DNA of 22,897 nt. Source: a virus. Shown here one piece after another: positions 6,661 to 12,589 of the stretch. How positions within the stretch are numbered: position 1 is the stretch's first letter; each line of letters begins with the position of its first letter. The stretch covers positions 1 through 22,897 of the IMG/VR virus record IMGVR_UViG_3300020001_000009; one strand, 5' to 3'. Below the pieces are notes generated by a model. It did no database searches, was not told the origin of the DNA, and saw only the letters and a program-made list of their open reading frames with translations. The translations under genes and the position numbers were made by a program.

Positions 6661-8428
6661 AGTCTGTTTGTATTTTTACATCCGCCTTTATAAGTCCATG
6701 TATTCCCGTGATATAATCCGCCGAATCTTCCATTATTTTTACCATTGCCTTAAAGCACGATTTTGCCTTCGCCTTTGGAACTTCACATACTATCTCATCG
6801 TGAAACGGAAGTATAATATCGTATTCGTCTGGCATACTTGCAACAGCTAATTTGAGGCAATTTGCTCCGGCGCTTTGAATCGGATTATTCATTCCCTGAT
6901 TTCGTATTTGCCAATCCTCTTGTCCTTGTAACATGCGCCGTCTGCGATATGGATCAGCCGAATAACTCACGCCGGTTTTTATAGCGTCTCGTCCATTAAT
7001 ATCTAAATAACGGACAAGTTTTCGTAGTGCTCTTTTATGCTTGTGGATAAATTTTTGCGCATCGAGTCGTGACATAACCAAAGCAATATCATTTTCCGTA
7101 GGTATGCCTTTTTCAAATATACCTTTAATGATGCGGGACAGTAGTTGATCCACTCCACCACCATATGCGAGCAAAAAATTGGATTCTTTGGCCGGCATAC
7201 GTTGCGCGATATGGCCAGGGCATTTACACTTCTTAGGAAACGTGCATCCAGGTTGTTTGGCTTGCATCCATCGTTCACTACTTATAATAGATGCCATGAG
7301 TCCGTGAATATCTTCGCCACGGAGTAATGCATCAATCCAGAAATCTTCTTTTGCAGCGGCGGCCATGATGGCGATCTCTTGCCCAGCAAAGTCCCCTATA
7401 ACAAATACATTTCCTTTCTTCGGTACTATACAACTTCGCTGTTTGCCCTTACGTGGAAATCCAAGTACATTAGGATTAGAAGTGGAAAAGCGTCCTGTAT
7501 TTTTATTTTGATCGTACGATGGTCTAACACGACCATCTGAATCAATATAACAAGTACCATCATCCCTGTATAACCAAGTCTTGCCATATCCGGTAGCATC
7601 CGAGTATAGCATTTGCGTTTTAATGAATAATCCTAACATTGGGTTACGGGTTTCCAGGTAAATCTTCTTTAAGTTTTTGTATGTATCAATTACAATACCG
7701 TATTTCTGCTTAAAGTAGTATTTGACTTGTTGATTGCTACCCCAATTAGCTACGGACTTAGGAAGCATTGCAACCGCTCTTTTATATTCATTTAGATTTG
7801 CGTCCGCAACCTCCAGCCATTTTTGTTTGTCAACTCCAATACCGATGACCCGCATACGCGAAATTTTTTCCACCACTTTGTTATCAAGCAAAGCACACTC
7901 AAGTAGTTTGTCACGGGTCAATAAGTATTCTTGTGCTTTGCGTAATGGTAGCAAACTTCTAACATCGTCGCCCGCATATTTAATTTCGTCTTTCGTGAAT
8001 GGCAAATTTTTTTTTCGCCTTATAAAATTTTCGCGCACGCTTTTATCGGGTACTGGCAAACCGTATCGAGTGAGAGTATATTTTAATGATGCACTGTGGA
8101 CAATGTTAAACGCCTCGCTTACTTTTCTATCATCCGCTGTAACCCCCTGAATATTTTTTTCTGCGACCATTGTATCCCATACGTTGCGAATTCGTATCCC
8201 CCAATTCAACTCTATGTACGGTAGATCGAATTCGCCGTTATGTACTACTTTACAGATGGTTTTATCTTGTAGAATGGTAATAAGTTCTTTGGGACAACTT
8301 TTCATGCCGTTACAATCATGATAGACTTTCGGCTTAAGGTCCGCGCCACATACGGAGATCATCCAAATGGTTCCACCAAAAGGCGAAAGGCCGATCGTCT
8401 CAATGTCAACAGCAATAAATTTTTGCAT
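6647..8428 (-). CDS. Family A DNA polymerase with 3'-5' exonuclease, 593 aa
   Basis: This is the replicative polymerase candidate. The N-terminal DnaQ-like exonuclease has Exo I VDIET (D8, E10), Exo II VHNGEFD (D68) and Exo III YAGDD (Y151, D155). The polymerase domain has motif A VFVIGDFAGQEI with D346, motif B KESNFLLAYGG with K414 and Y422, and motif C LPFHDEIV with H543-D544-E545. There is no 5'-3' exonuclease domain, as in T7-type polymerases, and it is shorter than T7 gp5 (704 aa). An unusual insert between motifs A and B (about 394-407) holds C395, C401, C403 and H406, a possible metal site. It is the first gene of the leftward operon. ATG at 8428 follows a 145-bp divergent region. Confidence 0.93.
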   Translation of the reverse strand: MQKFIAVDIETIGLSPFGGTIWMISVCGADLKPKVYHDCNGMKSCPKELITILQDKTICKVVHNGEFDLPYIELNWGIRIRNVWDTMVAEKNIQGVTADDRKVSEAFNIVHSASLKYTLTRYGLPVPDKSVRENFIRRKKNLPFTKDEIKYAGDDVRSLLPLRKAQEYLLTRDKLLECALLDNKVVEKISRMRVIGIGVDKQKWLEVADANLNEYKRAVAMLPKSVANWGSNQQVKYYFKQKYGIVIDTYKNLKKIYLETRNPMLGLFIKTQMLYSDATGYGKTWLYRDDGTCYIDSDGRVRPSYDQNKNTGRFSTSNPNVLGFPRKGKQRSCIVPKKGNVFVIGDFAGQEIAIMAAAAKEDFWIDALLRGEDIHGLMASIISSERWMQAKQPGCTFPKKCKCPGHIAQRMPAKESNFLLAYGGGVDQLLSRIIKGIFEKGIPTENDIALVMSRLDAQKFIHKHKRALRKLVRYLDINGRDAIKTGVSYSADPYRRRRMLQGQEDWQIRNQGMNNPIQSAGANCLKLAVASMPDEYDIILPFHDEIVCEVPKAKAKSCFKAMVKIMEDSADYITGIHGLIKADVKIQTDYAKY

Positions 8429-8504
8429 ACAAGGTATTTGCGGGCCTTAAATATACCCAAATTTTGACATTTCTATTAAAAAATAAGTCGTTTTTAAACA
8501 AAAC

Positions 8505-8535
8505 TTTTTATTTCTCTTATAATATAGTATGTTTG
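8505..8535 (+). promoter_or_regulatory. Candidate Bacteroidota-type promoter for the rightward SSB operon
   Basis: TATGTTTG at 8528-8535 fits the TAnnTTTG -7 element. A TTTT at 8505-8508, 19 nt upstream, stands where TTTG is expected. The start codon at 8574 would give a leader of about 33 nt. The call is by pattern only. Confidence 0.5.
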
Positions 8536-8554
8536 CCTAGCCTTAAAGGTTAGG
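8536..8554. promoter_or_regulatory. Operator-like inverted repeat at the predicted transcription start
   Basis: CCTAGCC (8536-8542), a TTAAA spacer and GGTTAGG (8548-8554) form an inverted repeat with one G-T mismatch. It touches the end of the -7 element and covers the expected start point, so a repressor bound here would block the promoter. It could instead act as a 5' mRNA hairpin. Confidence 0.4.
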
Positions 8555-8573
8555 GCTATAAACAATAAACGCA

Positions 8574-9146
8574 ATGAGTAAACAAACAAAAAACACAAAA
8601 CAAGCAAACGATGACGCGTTTGTATCCGACGATGTTGTTGGGTCTGGCAAAGCCTCGTACTTCAAATTGGAGACTGGTGACAATGAGGTCCGGCTTATTT
8701 CTAAACCCATAACCGGGTGGATCGCATGGGGCGAAGACGAGGAAGGCAACAAGAAGCCAACGCGTACGCCGATTACCGAAGAGCCGGACGACGAGTCCGA
8801 CGGAGAAAATCCACCAAAGAAGTTTATGGCATGCGTGGTTATCGACGCAGCCGACGACGAGGTGAAGATTTGGGAGATTACGCAACAGTCAATTATCAAA
8901 GCGATTAAAGCGTTAAGTTCCAACCCGAAATGGGGTAACCCCTTCACTTACAGCCTGTCTATTGAGAAAAAGGGTGAAGGTATGAAGACACGGTACACTG
9001 TGAACCCGAATCCGAAGGCTCCAATTTCCAAAGCCGCCATTAAAGTCGCCAGTGAGAAGCCTTGTAACCTGGATGCGTTATATGAAGGTGCAGACCCTTG
9101 GGATGAAAAGAACCACGACGAAGTAACAGAATATCATTTTAAGTGA
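8574..9146 (+). CDS. Phage single-stranded DNA-binding protein (gp32-like group), 190 aa
   Basis: The sequence follows a recurrent phage SSB pattern: ASYFKLETGDNEVRLISKP, GWIAW, a very acidic loop (about 60-80), KKFMACVVIDAADDEVKIWEITQQSI, then NPKWGNPFTYSLSIEKKGEG and TRYTVNPNPKAP. This matches the 'WG.Pf.Y...I.k.GeG..T.Y.v.p.p' core of gp32-type SSBs rather than the bacterial OB-fold SSB. It has no classical acidic DDDIPF tail. It should coat ssDNA during replication and recombination, in keeping with the exonuclease and ERCC4 nuclease genes that follow. It is the first gene of the rightward arm and has its own promoter candidate and downstream terminator, as suits an abundant protein. Confidence 0.85.
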   Translation: MSKQTKNTKQANDDAFVSDDVVGSGKASYFKLETGDNEVRLISKPITGWIAWGEDEEGNKKPTRTPITEEPDDESDGENPPKKFMACVVIDAADDEVKIWEITQQSIIKAIKALSSNPKWGNPFTYSLSIEKKGEGMKTRYTVNPNPKAPISKAAIKVASEKPCNLDALYEGADPWDEKNHDEVTEYHFK

Positions 9147-9172
9147 GTTTGGTTGAGTAGTTTGTAAGCAAG

Positions 9173-9196
9173 AGGCGGCTGAACGATTGGCCGCCT
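9173..9196 (+). terminator. Rho-independent terminator after the SSB gene
   Basis: AGGCGGC (9173-9179) and GCCGCCT (9190-9196) form a perfect 7-bp GC-rich stem with a 10-nt loop, extendable by G-T and A-T pairs. The T-run after it is short (TTT in all), so termination may be only partial. An alternative stem, GAACG (9181-9185) with CGTTC (9202-9206), uses the same sequence. Confidence 0.65.
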
Positions 9197-9215
9197 TTAA
9201 CCGTTCGTATAGAAT

Positions 9216-9860
9216 ATGCCAACAGTTGAGTTCAATGACGATAAACCCGCCCTAGCATACATCCGTAAACGTGGTTACGCCTCATACTCTAGTATAAAGA
9301 ATGTTAGAGATGCGGTTATACCTTCATACGCAGACGAGGCGTGGTTTAAATTTGGAAAGGAACTACACTCTAGGTTCCTGGAGGGTGTTAAGTTGTTTAC
9401 GTTATCCGTAGAGGAAGAAGTCAGGCTAACGTTAATGTTAGATAAATTGGAGCGGCACCCTATTGTGCGGCGACTTTTGGCAAAATCGAAAAATGAAATC
9501 GCCTTTGGCCCGCGTAAAGTTTTGGAAAAATATAAGTGCTTGGATGGTGGTATCGTTGTACCAGACGTGTTGGGGCTGCCCGTATTAGGGTATATTGATA
9601 TAGCCAATCGTCCAGACAATTTAGCCGACTTAAAAACCACGCGCCTAAGTAACATGAAGGCGTTTGTAGAATCAATGGACCTGCTACAAGCTGCTTTGTA
9701 CTTAGAGGCGACTAAGGTGCGGGATTTTTATTATATAGGTATATGCAAACAAGCCCCGTACAATGTGATGGTGTTTAGCGTGAAGGAGTATCCGGAACGA
9801 TTGGCAGAAGCTAGGAAAGATATGGTAAGGTTATTGAAATATATAAAAAGTGAATTATGA
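9216..9860 (+). CDS. PD-(D/E)XK exonuclease (RecB/Cas4-like fold), 214 aa
   Basis: The likely product is a recombination exonuclease. Visible motifs are the early His in GKELHSRFLEG (H51), KNEIAFGPR (E94), the catalytic core GYIDIANRPDNLADLKTTR with D128 and the D138-x-K140 pair, and the Q in LLQAALYLEA (Q158) followed by a YYIGIC strand. This is the full PD-(D/E)XK order with the late Gln of the RecB/YqaJ group. Such phage enzymes degrade DNA ends and pair with SSB or annealing proteins. The SSB gene lies directly upstream, separated by a terminator. The stop overlaps the next start (ATGA). Confidence 0.8.
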   Translation: MPTVEFNDDKPALAYIRKRGYASYSSIKNVRDAVIPSYADEAWFKFGKELHSRFLEGVKLFTLSVEEEVRLTLMLDKLERHPIVRRLLAKSKNEIAFGPRKVLEKYKCLDGGIVVPDVLGLPVLGYIDIANRPDNLADLKTTRLSNMKAFVESMDLLQAALYLEATKVRDFYYIGICKQAPYNVMVFSVKEYPERLAEARKDMVRLLKYIKSEL

Positions 9861-10045
9861 ACAGCTTAGACGAAAGTATAATAAAAATTGTCTCCGGCCC
9901 AACAAGAATTAACACAAAAACAACGTTAGGTTTTAAAGTTGTGGCTATTGTGGATTGCTGGGGGTGCAAACAGAAAAAAACATTTTGGGCAATAACCTTA
10001 AAAGAAGCTAAAAAATTCAAACCTGGATACACCTATATAGTATAA
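9857..10045 (+). CDS. Hypothetical protein with CxxC (62 aa)
   Basis: The gene starts in an ATGA overlap with the exonuclease stop, which supports real translation. The product is Lys/Thr-rich with a single DCWGCKQKK motif (C-x2-C) in the middle. One CxxC pair alone cannot build a zinc ribbon, so a dimeric metal site or none at all is possible. The function is unknown. Confidence 0.6.
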   Translation: MNSLDESIIKIVSGPTRINTKTTLGFKVVAIVDCWGCKQKKTFWAITLKEAKKFKPGYTYIV

Positions 10046-10049
10046 AATT

Positions 10050-10241
10050 ATGACTACTATTCAAAAAATCGCCAGGCTCCGTACGCTCTCCATACTTCAC
10101 GAGAAGCAACGCATGCGAATAGCAAACGCGGAAAAACGTATTTTAGGTTTCCATAAAGAACAAGAAACGCTTTTGAGGTCCATACCCAATAAGGAGTGCT
10201 CTTTGTATGCAGAGAAGATTGCCAAGTACGTCTGCGCATAA
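10050..10241 (+). CDS. Hypothetical helical protein (63 aa)
   Basis: This small basic protein is almost wholly predicted helix (heptad-like Leu/Ile spacing in residues 5-45), with two late Cys. It begins 4 nt after the previous gene and lies 20 nt before the ERCC4 nuclease start. No family is recognised. Confidence 0.55.
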   Translation: MTTIQKIARLRTLSILHEKQRMRIANAEKRILGFHKEQETLLRSIPNKECSLYAEKIAKYVCA

Positions 10242-10261
10242 GGCAAAAAATTTTTGGCCCG

Positions 10262-10690
10262 ATGAAAATTTTAGTTGACTCGCGAGAACAATTACCACTA
10301 TTTCCAGGTAACCGCGCCACACTTCTTTGTGGCGACTATACCACACACAAACTAAAAGGTTGCTTTGTTATAGAACGTAAGTCATTACAAGACCTTTATG
10401 GTTCCATCGTGCAGGGGAATCAACGATTCAAAGCTATGCTCTTTGCTGCTGCATGGCATCGTATTTCCATTTGTATATACGTTGAAGGGACACGCGAAGA
10501 CTTTATAAATAAGCGTTTCCCAAAAGGCAACGAAAGAAAGTTCTCTACTGATGGCCTGGATAAGTTGATTAAGACCTTTGAACGTAAGTACCATTTACAA
10601 TTTCATTGGCACCGGAATCGCGCGCATTGCAGGCGAGAGGTGGAAAAACGATTGCAAATGGAAGAAAAACGCCTAAAACAGGCTAAATAA
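10262..10690 (+). CDS. ERCC4-type (XPF/Mus81-like) nuclease domain protein, 142 aa
   Basis: The product opens with MKILVDSREQLPLF, followed by CGDYT and VIERKSLQDLYGSI, then QRFKAML. This is the ERCC4 nuclease core with D6, D25 and the ERK triad at 38-40. The fold cuts branched or flap DNA and fits a role in recombination or replication restart beside the exonuclease. A longer frame reaches back to 10196, but those 22 residues overlap the previous gene and precede the domain, so ATG at 10262 is chosen. The C-terminus is a highly basic helix (REVEKRLQMEEKRLKQ). There is no helix-hairpin-helix domain. Confidence 0.85.
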   Translation: MKILVDSREQLPLFPGNRATLLCGDYTTHKLKGCFVIERKSLQDLYGSIVQGNQRFKAMLFAAAWHRISICIYVEGTREDFINKRFPKGNERKFSTDGLDKLIKTFERKYHLQFHWHRNRAHCRREVEKRLQMEEKRLKQAK

Positions 10691-10725
10691 GGCCATTTTA
10701 CGGCCTAAAATAAATATGTAAATTT

Positions 10726-10758
10726 TGGTATACAAATAACTTATTCGTTGTATATTTA
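10726..10758 (+). promoter_or_regulatory. Candidate promoter upstream of the 10793 gene
   Basis: TATATTTA (10751-10758) is one base off TAnnTTTG. The nearest TTG (10725-10727) is 23 nt upstream, longer than the usual 19. The preceding CTAAAATAAATAT also precedes the stronger promoter at 18.96 kb, which supports the call. Confidence 0.4.
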
Positions 10759-10780
10759 CATAACGAAACAAAGGAACAAA

Positions 10781-10789
10781 AAACTATCA
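10781..10789 (+). promoter_or_regulatory. AAACTATCA start-site box, copy 1
   Basis: The box ends 3 nt before the ATG at 10793. The 20-nt stretch from 10780 through that ATG is identical to 12274-12293. There is no Shine-Dalgarno here, so the box may guide translation start. Confidence 0.6.
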
Positions 10790-10792
10790 ACC

Positions 10793-11065
10793 ATGAAAAC
10801 TACAAAATCTATCCAGTACAAAGGGTTTATAATCGAAACCGTCTTTGATTCAGAAGATGGTAAGACATGGTATCAAGTTAAAGAAAACGGGAAAATCCTT
10901 GAAGAGGGCACGCCTTGTATTCAAGATCATTCTGAAGCTTTGACCGATGGCAAGGAAATGGTAAACAATATTATTGTTGAAAGATACCCCGGTTCTTTTG
11001 AAGACGAAGAGCATGATGACACACCATCGCTTGGCGATACATTTGACCACGCTAAAAACCCTTAA
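10793..11065 (+). CDS. Hypothetical acidic protein (90 aa)
   Basis: ATG at 10793 is chosen over an upstream in-frame ATG (10748) because the promoter-like element and the AAACTATCA box lie between them. The N-terminal part reads like a small beta-sheet domain (SIQYKGFIIETVFDSEDGKT, then YQVKENGKIL), followed by a helix and a very acidic C-terminus. I recognise no enzyme motif. It is probably the first gene of its own transcript. Confidence 0.65.
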   Translation: MKTTKSIQYKGFIIETVFDSEDGKTWYQVKENGKILEEGTPCIQDHSEALTDGKEMVNNIIVERYPGSFEDEEHDDTPSLGDTFDHAKNP

Positions 11066-11118
11066 CGACTTTGCGCGTACTCCTCGATTGCGCTGATAAA
11101 TGTAATGAGGAACGGTCC

Positions 11119-11145
11119 AAGCGTACCAGTAAACGCTTAATTTTT
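11119..11145 (+). terminator. Probable terminator after the 10793 gene
   Basis: AAGCGT (11119-11124) pairs perfectly with ACGCTT (11133-11138) across an 8-nt loop and is followed by AATTTTT. The stem is only 6 bp, so strength is uncertain. Confidence 0.5.
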
Positions 11146-11245
11146 GGTTCATACGGCTCCGCTCAAACGAAGTATTCCGTGCAGCCAATCCTTTAGAGTA
11201 CAGACGCGCGACTAACGGCGCTACAGTTCGATCTGATCTGTACTC
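11145..11245 (+). other. Non-coding region rich in potential RNA stems
   Basis: No convincing gene lies between 11066 and 11265. The second half can fold. GGCT...AGCC brackets a stem-loop near 11153-11186. GAGTACAGA (11196-11204) and TCTGTACTC (11237-11245) form a perfect 9-bp helix that encloses a GCGC...GCGC hairpin and a CAG...CTG hairpin, giving a possible three-way junction. It ends 10 nt before the next AAACTATCA box, so it may be a structured leader or a small RNA. It does not fit a tRNA. Confidence 0.45.
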
Positions 11246-11254
11246 CACATTTAA

Positions 11255-11263
11255 AAACTATCA
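11255..11263 (+). promoter_or_regulatory. AAACTATCA start-site box, copy 2
   Basis: The box ends 2 nt before the ATG at 11266. The only other start-proximal signal is the A-rich context. Confidence 0.6.
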
Positions 11264-11265
11264 GT

Positions 11266-11469
11266 ATGAAAAAGAAGGTAATGACTATTGATTGCACACC
11301 GACATGGCAAGCAGCGGCACAAATTTACTTAGCTGTTTTAGAGAACGGGTCGGAGGAAGGTAAAAAACAAGCGCGTGAGGGTATTATGCACATGGCAAGA
11401 ATCGCACAAGCGTTTGTGGGAATTTCCAGCGCGCATACGCCGGATAATGTTATCAAAACCAGGGTTTGA
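11266..11469 (+). CDS. Hypothetical helical protein (67 aa)
   Basis: The product begins MKKKVMTIDCTPTW and then reads as two or three amphipathic helices (AAAQIYLAVLENG, EEGKKQAREGIMHMARIAQAF). It resembles small conserved proteins of Bacteroidota phages by eye, but I cannot name a family. The start is fixed by the AAACTATCA box 2 nt upstream. Confidence 0.6.
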   Translation: MKKKVMTIDCTPTWQAAAQIYLAVLENGSEEGKKQAREGIMHMARIAQAFVGISSAHTPDNVIKTRV

Positions 11470-11484
11470 TAGTCCTTGGTTTTA

Positions 11485-11523
11485 CCACGTAACGTCGAAG
11501 CGCCGTAAGGTTTCGCGCCGTGG
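11485..11523 (+). other. Stem-loop between the 11266 gene and the tRNA-like gene
   Basis: An outer helix CCACG (11485-11489) with CGTGG (11519-11523) encloses an inner hairpin CGAAGC (11496-11501) with GTTTCG (11510-11515), which has one G-T pair. It starts 15 nt after the stop codon. It could be a processing signal for the downstream tRNA-like transcript or a terminator lacking a U-run. Confidence 0.4.
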
Positions 11524-11530
11524 GTTATAC

Positions 11531-11539
11531 AAACTATCA
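11531..11539 (+). promoter_or_regulatory. AAACTATCA box, copy 3 (no start codon follows)
   Basis: This copy lies 5 nt before the first base of the tRNA-like gene rather than before a CDS. It shows that the box is not tied only to translation starts. Confidence 0.6.
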
Positions 11540-11544
11540 TTTAA

Positions 11545-11639
11545 AGGTGGTTAACCAAGCGGTCTACGGTCGAGGTAAAAGAACATGGCTAAACTATTCG
11601 CTGCCTCTTAGTACACTGGTTCGAATCCAGTACCACCTG
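11545..11639 (+). tRNA. tRNA-like gene with enlarged anticodon arm, isotype unclear
   Basis: The acceptor stem is a perfect 7 bp: AGGTGGT (11545-11551) with ACCACCT (11632-11638). The T-arm is perfect: ACTGG, loop TTCGAAT, CCAGT (11615-11631). The D-arm is ACC, an 11-nt loop with the conserved GG, then GGT (11554-11570). Between D- and T-arms lie 44 nt instead of about 23, and no normal 5-7-5 anticodon arm fits. The best pairing is GAGGTA (11572-11577) with TGCCTC (11602-11607), around a 24-nt loop. No CCA is encoded. It could be an interrupted tRNA, a decayed tRNA or a tRNA mimic. Confidence 0.6.
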
Positions 11640-11650
11640 CTAACTTTATA

Positions 11651-11659
11651 AAACTATCA
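11651..11659 (+). promoter_or_regulatory. AAACTATCA start-site box, copy 4
   Basis: The box ends 3 nt before the ATG at 11663, in the context TTATAAAACTATCA that is shared with copy 5. Confidence 0.6.
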
Positions 11660-11662
11660 TAT

Positions 11663-11938
11663 ATGAAACATTCAATCAAAGATCAAATCGGTGCCGTGAA
11701 TTGGGCACGCAAAGTGGTTAAGCAAGTTGTGCCAACGGAAAAGAAATTGGAGCAGCTTAACGACGCAGCTTCCACCCTATCGGCTTTAAATTTTATCGGC
11801 CAAGATGTTGTACTCGTTGCACCTGAACTGTTAACCATAGTTCGTGAATTTTGTAAACGTGTAGAGGATGGAGAGGTTAGAAGCGTTACTACATACGGGA
11901 AATTTAAAGCTATTCTAAAGCGTCTTGACCATGAATAA
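11663..11938 (+). CDS. Hypothetical protein (91 aa)
   Basis: This mostly helical, basic protein (DQIGAVNWARKVVKQVVPTEKKLEQLNDAAS, given in parts) has no signal peptide and no motif I recognise. The start lies 3 nt after an AAACTATCA box and 23 nt after the tRNA-like gene. Its end overlaps the start of the next gene by 8 nt. Confidence 0.65.
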   Translation: MKHSIKDQIGAVNWARKVVKQVVPTEKKLEQLNDAASTLSALNFIGQDVVLVAPELLTIVREFCKRVEDGEVRSVTTYGKFKAILKRLDHE

Positions 11939-12266
11939 GATAGTAACCAAAGAGTATCTAATCAGGGAATTGGGTATTAGGCCTATCGAGGTTATCGGTC
12001 GCACCCTTGTCGCGATATTCAAAAATCAAACGCAAGAAGAACGGAGCAATAACGTTACGAGATTCCATAACGGTATCGGCTTCACAGGTACCGACGGCAG
12101 GATTGGAGCAATAACGGCTAAGTATTATTTAAAGCATGGTACATTGTTAGATTGGCAAATCAGGAATTGGACGCTACCAAACCGTAAAGGCACGCCGCGG
12201 ATCGTGAAGTATGCCGACCAACTTGACAAGATCGCCAAACAAAAACTAAACTTGCAAATCGCGTAA
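11931..12266 (+). CDS. Conserved-type hypothetical phage protein (111 aa)
   Basis: The product reads MNKIVTKEYLIRELG, then PIEVIGRTLVAIFKNQT, GFTGTDGRIGAITAKYYLKHG and LLDWQIRNW. It resembles a small phage protein type with a GFTG-D-x-x-G segment that I believe is widespread, but I cannot name a function. ATG at 11931 is used rather than the TTG at 11925, since it gives an 8-nt overlap with the previous gene. It has no AAACTATCA box of its own, which fits translational coupling to the gene before it. Confidence 0.65.
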   Translation: MNKIVTKEYLIRELGIRPIEVIGRTLVAIFKNQTQEERSNNVTRFHNGIGFTGTDGRIGAITAKYYLKHGTLLDWQIRNWTLPNRKGTPRIVKYADQLDKIAKQKLNLQIA

Positions 12267-12274
12267 ACCTTATA

Positions 12275-12283
12275 AAACTATCA
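12275..12283 (+). promoter_or_regulatory. AAACTATCA start-site box, copy 5
   Basis: The box ends 3 nt before the ATG at 12287. The flanks are nearly the same as copies 1 and 4. Confidence 0.6.
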
Positions 12284-12286
12284 ACC

Positions 12287-12439
12287 ATGAAAAATCCCCT
12301 CAAGCAATATCGTTTCGTTAACCGCACGTTCAAGAAGTATTGGAGCGTGTGGGAATTTGCGTTTCCGGATTACGTGAACGAGCAACAATGGCAACTTGTA
12401 AGTGTTTCGAAACTTAACCGGTTAGTTCCAACTAACTAA
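12287..12439 (+). CDS. Small hypothetical protein (50 aa)
   Basis: This frame, shorter than usual cut-offs, encodes a basic, aromatic-rich peptide (RTFKKYWSVWEFAFPDYVN). The start stands 3 nt after an AAACTATCA box, exactly as for longer neighbouring genes, which is the main support. The function is unknown. Confidence 0.6.
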   Translation: MKNPLKQYRFVNRTFKKYWSVWEFAFPDYVNEQQWQLVSVSKLNRLVPTN

Positions 12440-12440
12440 G

Positions 12441-12581
12441 ATGAAAGCGCAGAAAACTATCCCATACCTAATTGCAGATTTGCATTTTCGTATTACGCTT
12501 TTGTGTATTAAACGCGGCGCAGTACACTTTACATATGACTGTGCAACTGGAAGTAAAAAATATTGGTATATACCTAACTAA
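12441..12581 (+). CDS. Small hypothetical protein (46 aa)
   Basis: ATG follows the previous stop by one base. The frame ends at 12581, just before the helicase start. The peptide is Ile/Leu/Tyr-rich and ends SKKYWYIPN. An AAACTATCC variant of the box falls inside its codons 5-7 (12454-12462), so the box there may be relict or chance. It overlaps a spurious upstream extension of the helicase frame. Confidence 0.45.
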   Translation: MKAQKTIPYLIADLHFRITLLCIKRGAVHFTYDCATGSKKYWYIPN

Positions 12582-12589
12582 AACTATCA
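12581..12589 (+). promoter_or_regulatory. AAACTATCA start-site box, copy 6 (overlaps ATG)
   Basis: The last A of the box is the A of the helicase ATG at 12589, and its first A is the end of the previous stop codon. Spacing therefore differs from the other copies. Confidence 0.5.

Noticed and set aside
10690-10706. Possible terminator (AGGCC/GGCCT) at the ERCC4 nuclease stop
   Set aside because: The stem is only 5 bp and no T-run follows on the + strand.
10850-11248. Leftward 132-codon frame over the 11.07-11.25 kb gap
   Set aside because: It is antisense to the 10793 gene and runs through the predicted terminator and stem-rich region. It has no recognisable motifs and an Arg/Cys-rich composition typical of shadows.
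12472-12588. N-terminal extension of the Pif1-like helicase
   Set aside because: It begins at a non-ATG codon, overlaps the 46-aa frame, and adds 39 residues unlike helicase N-termini. The ATG at 12589 has the box and fits the family.
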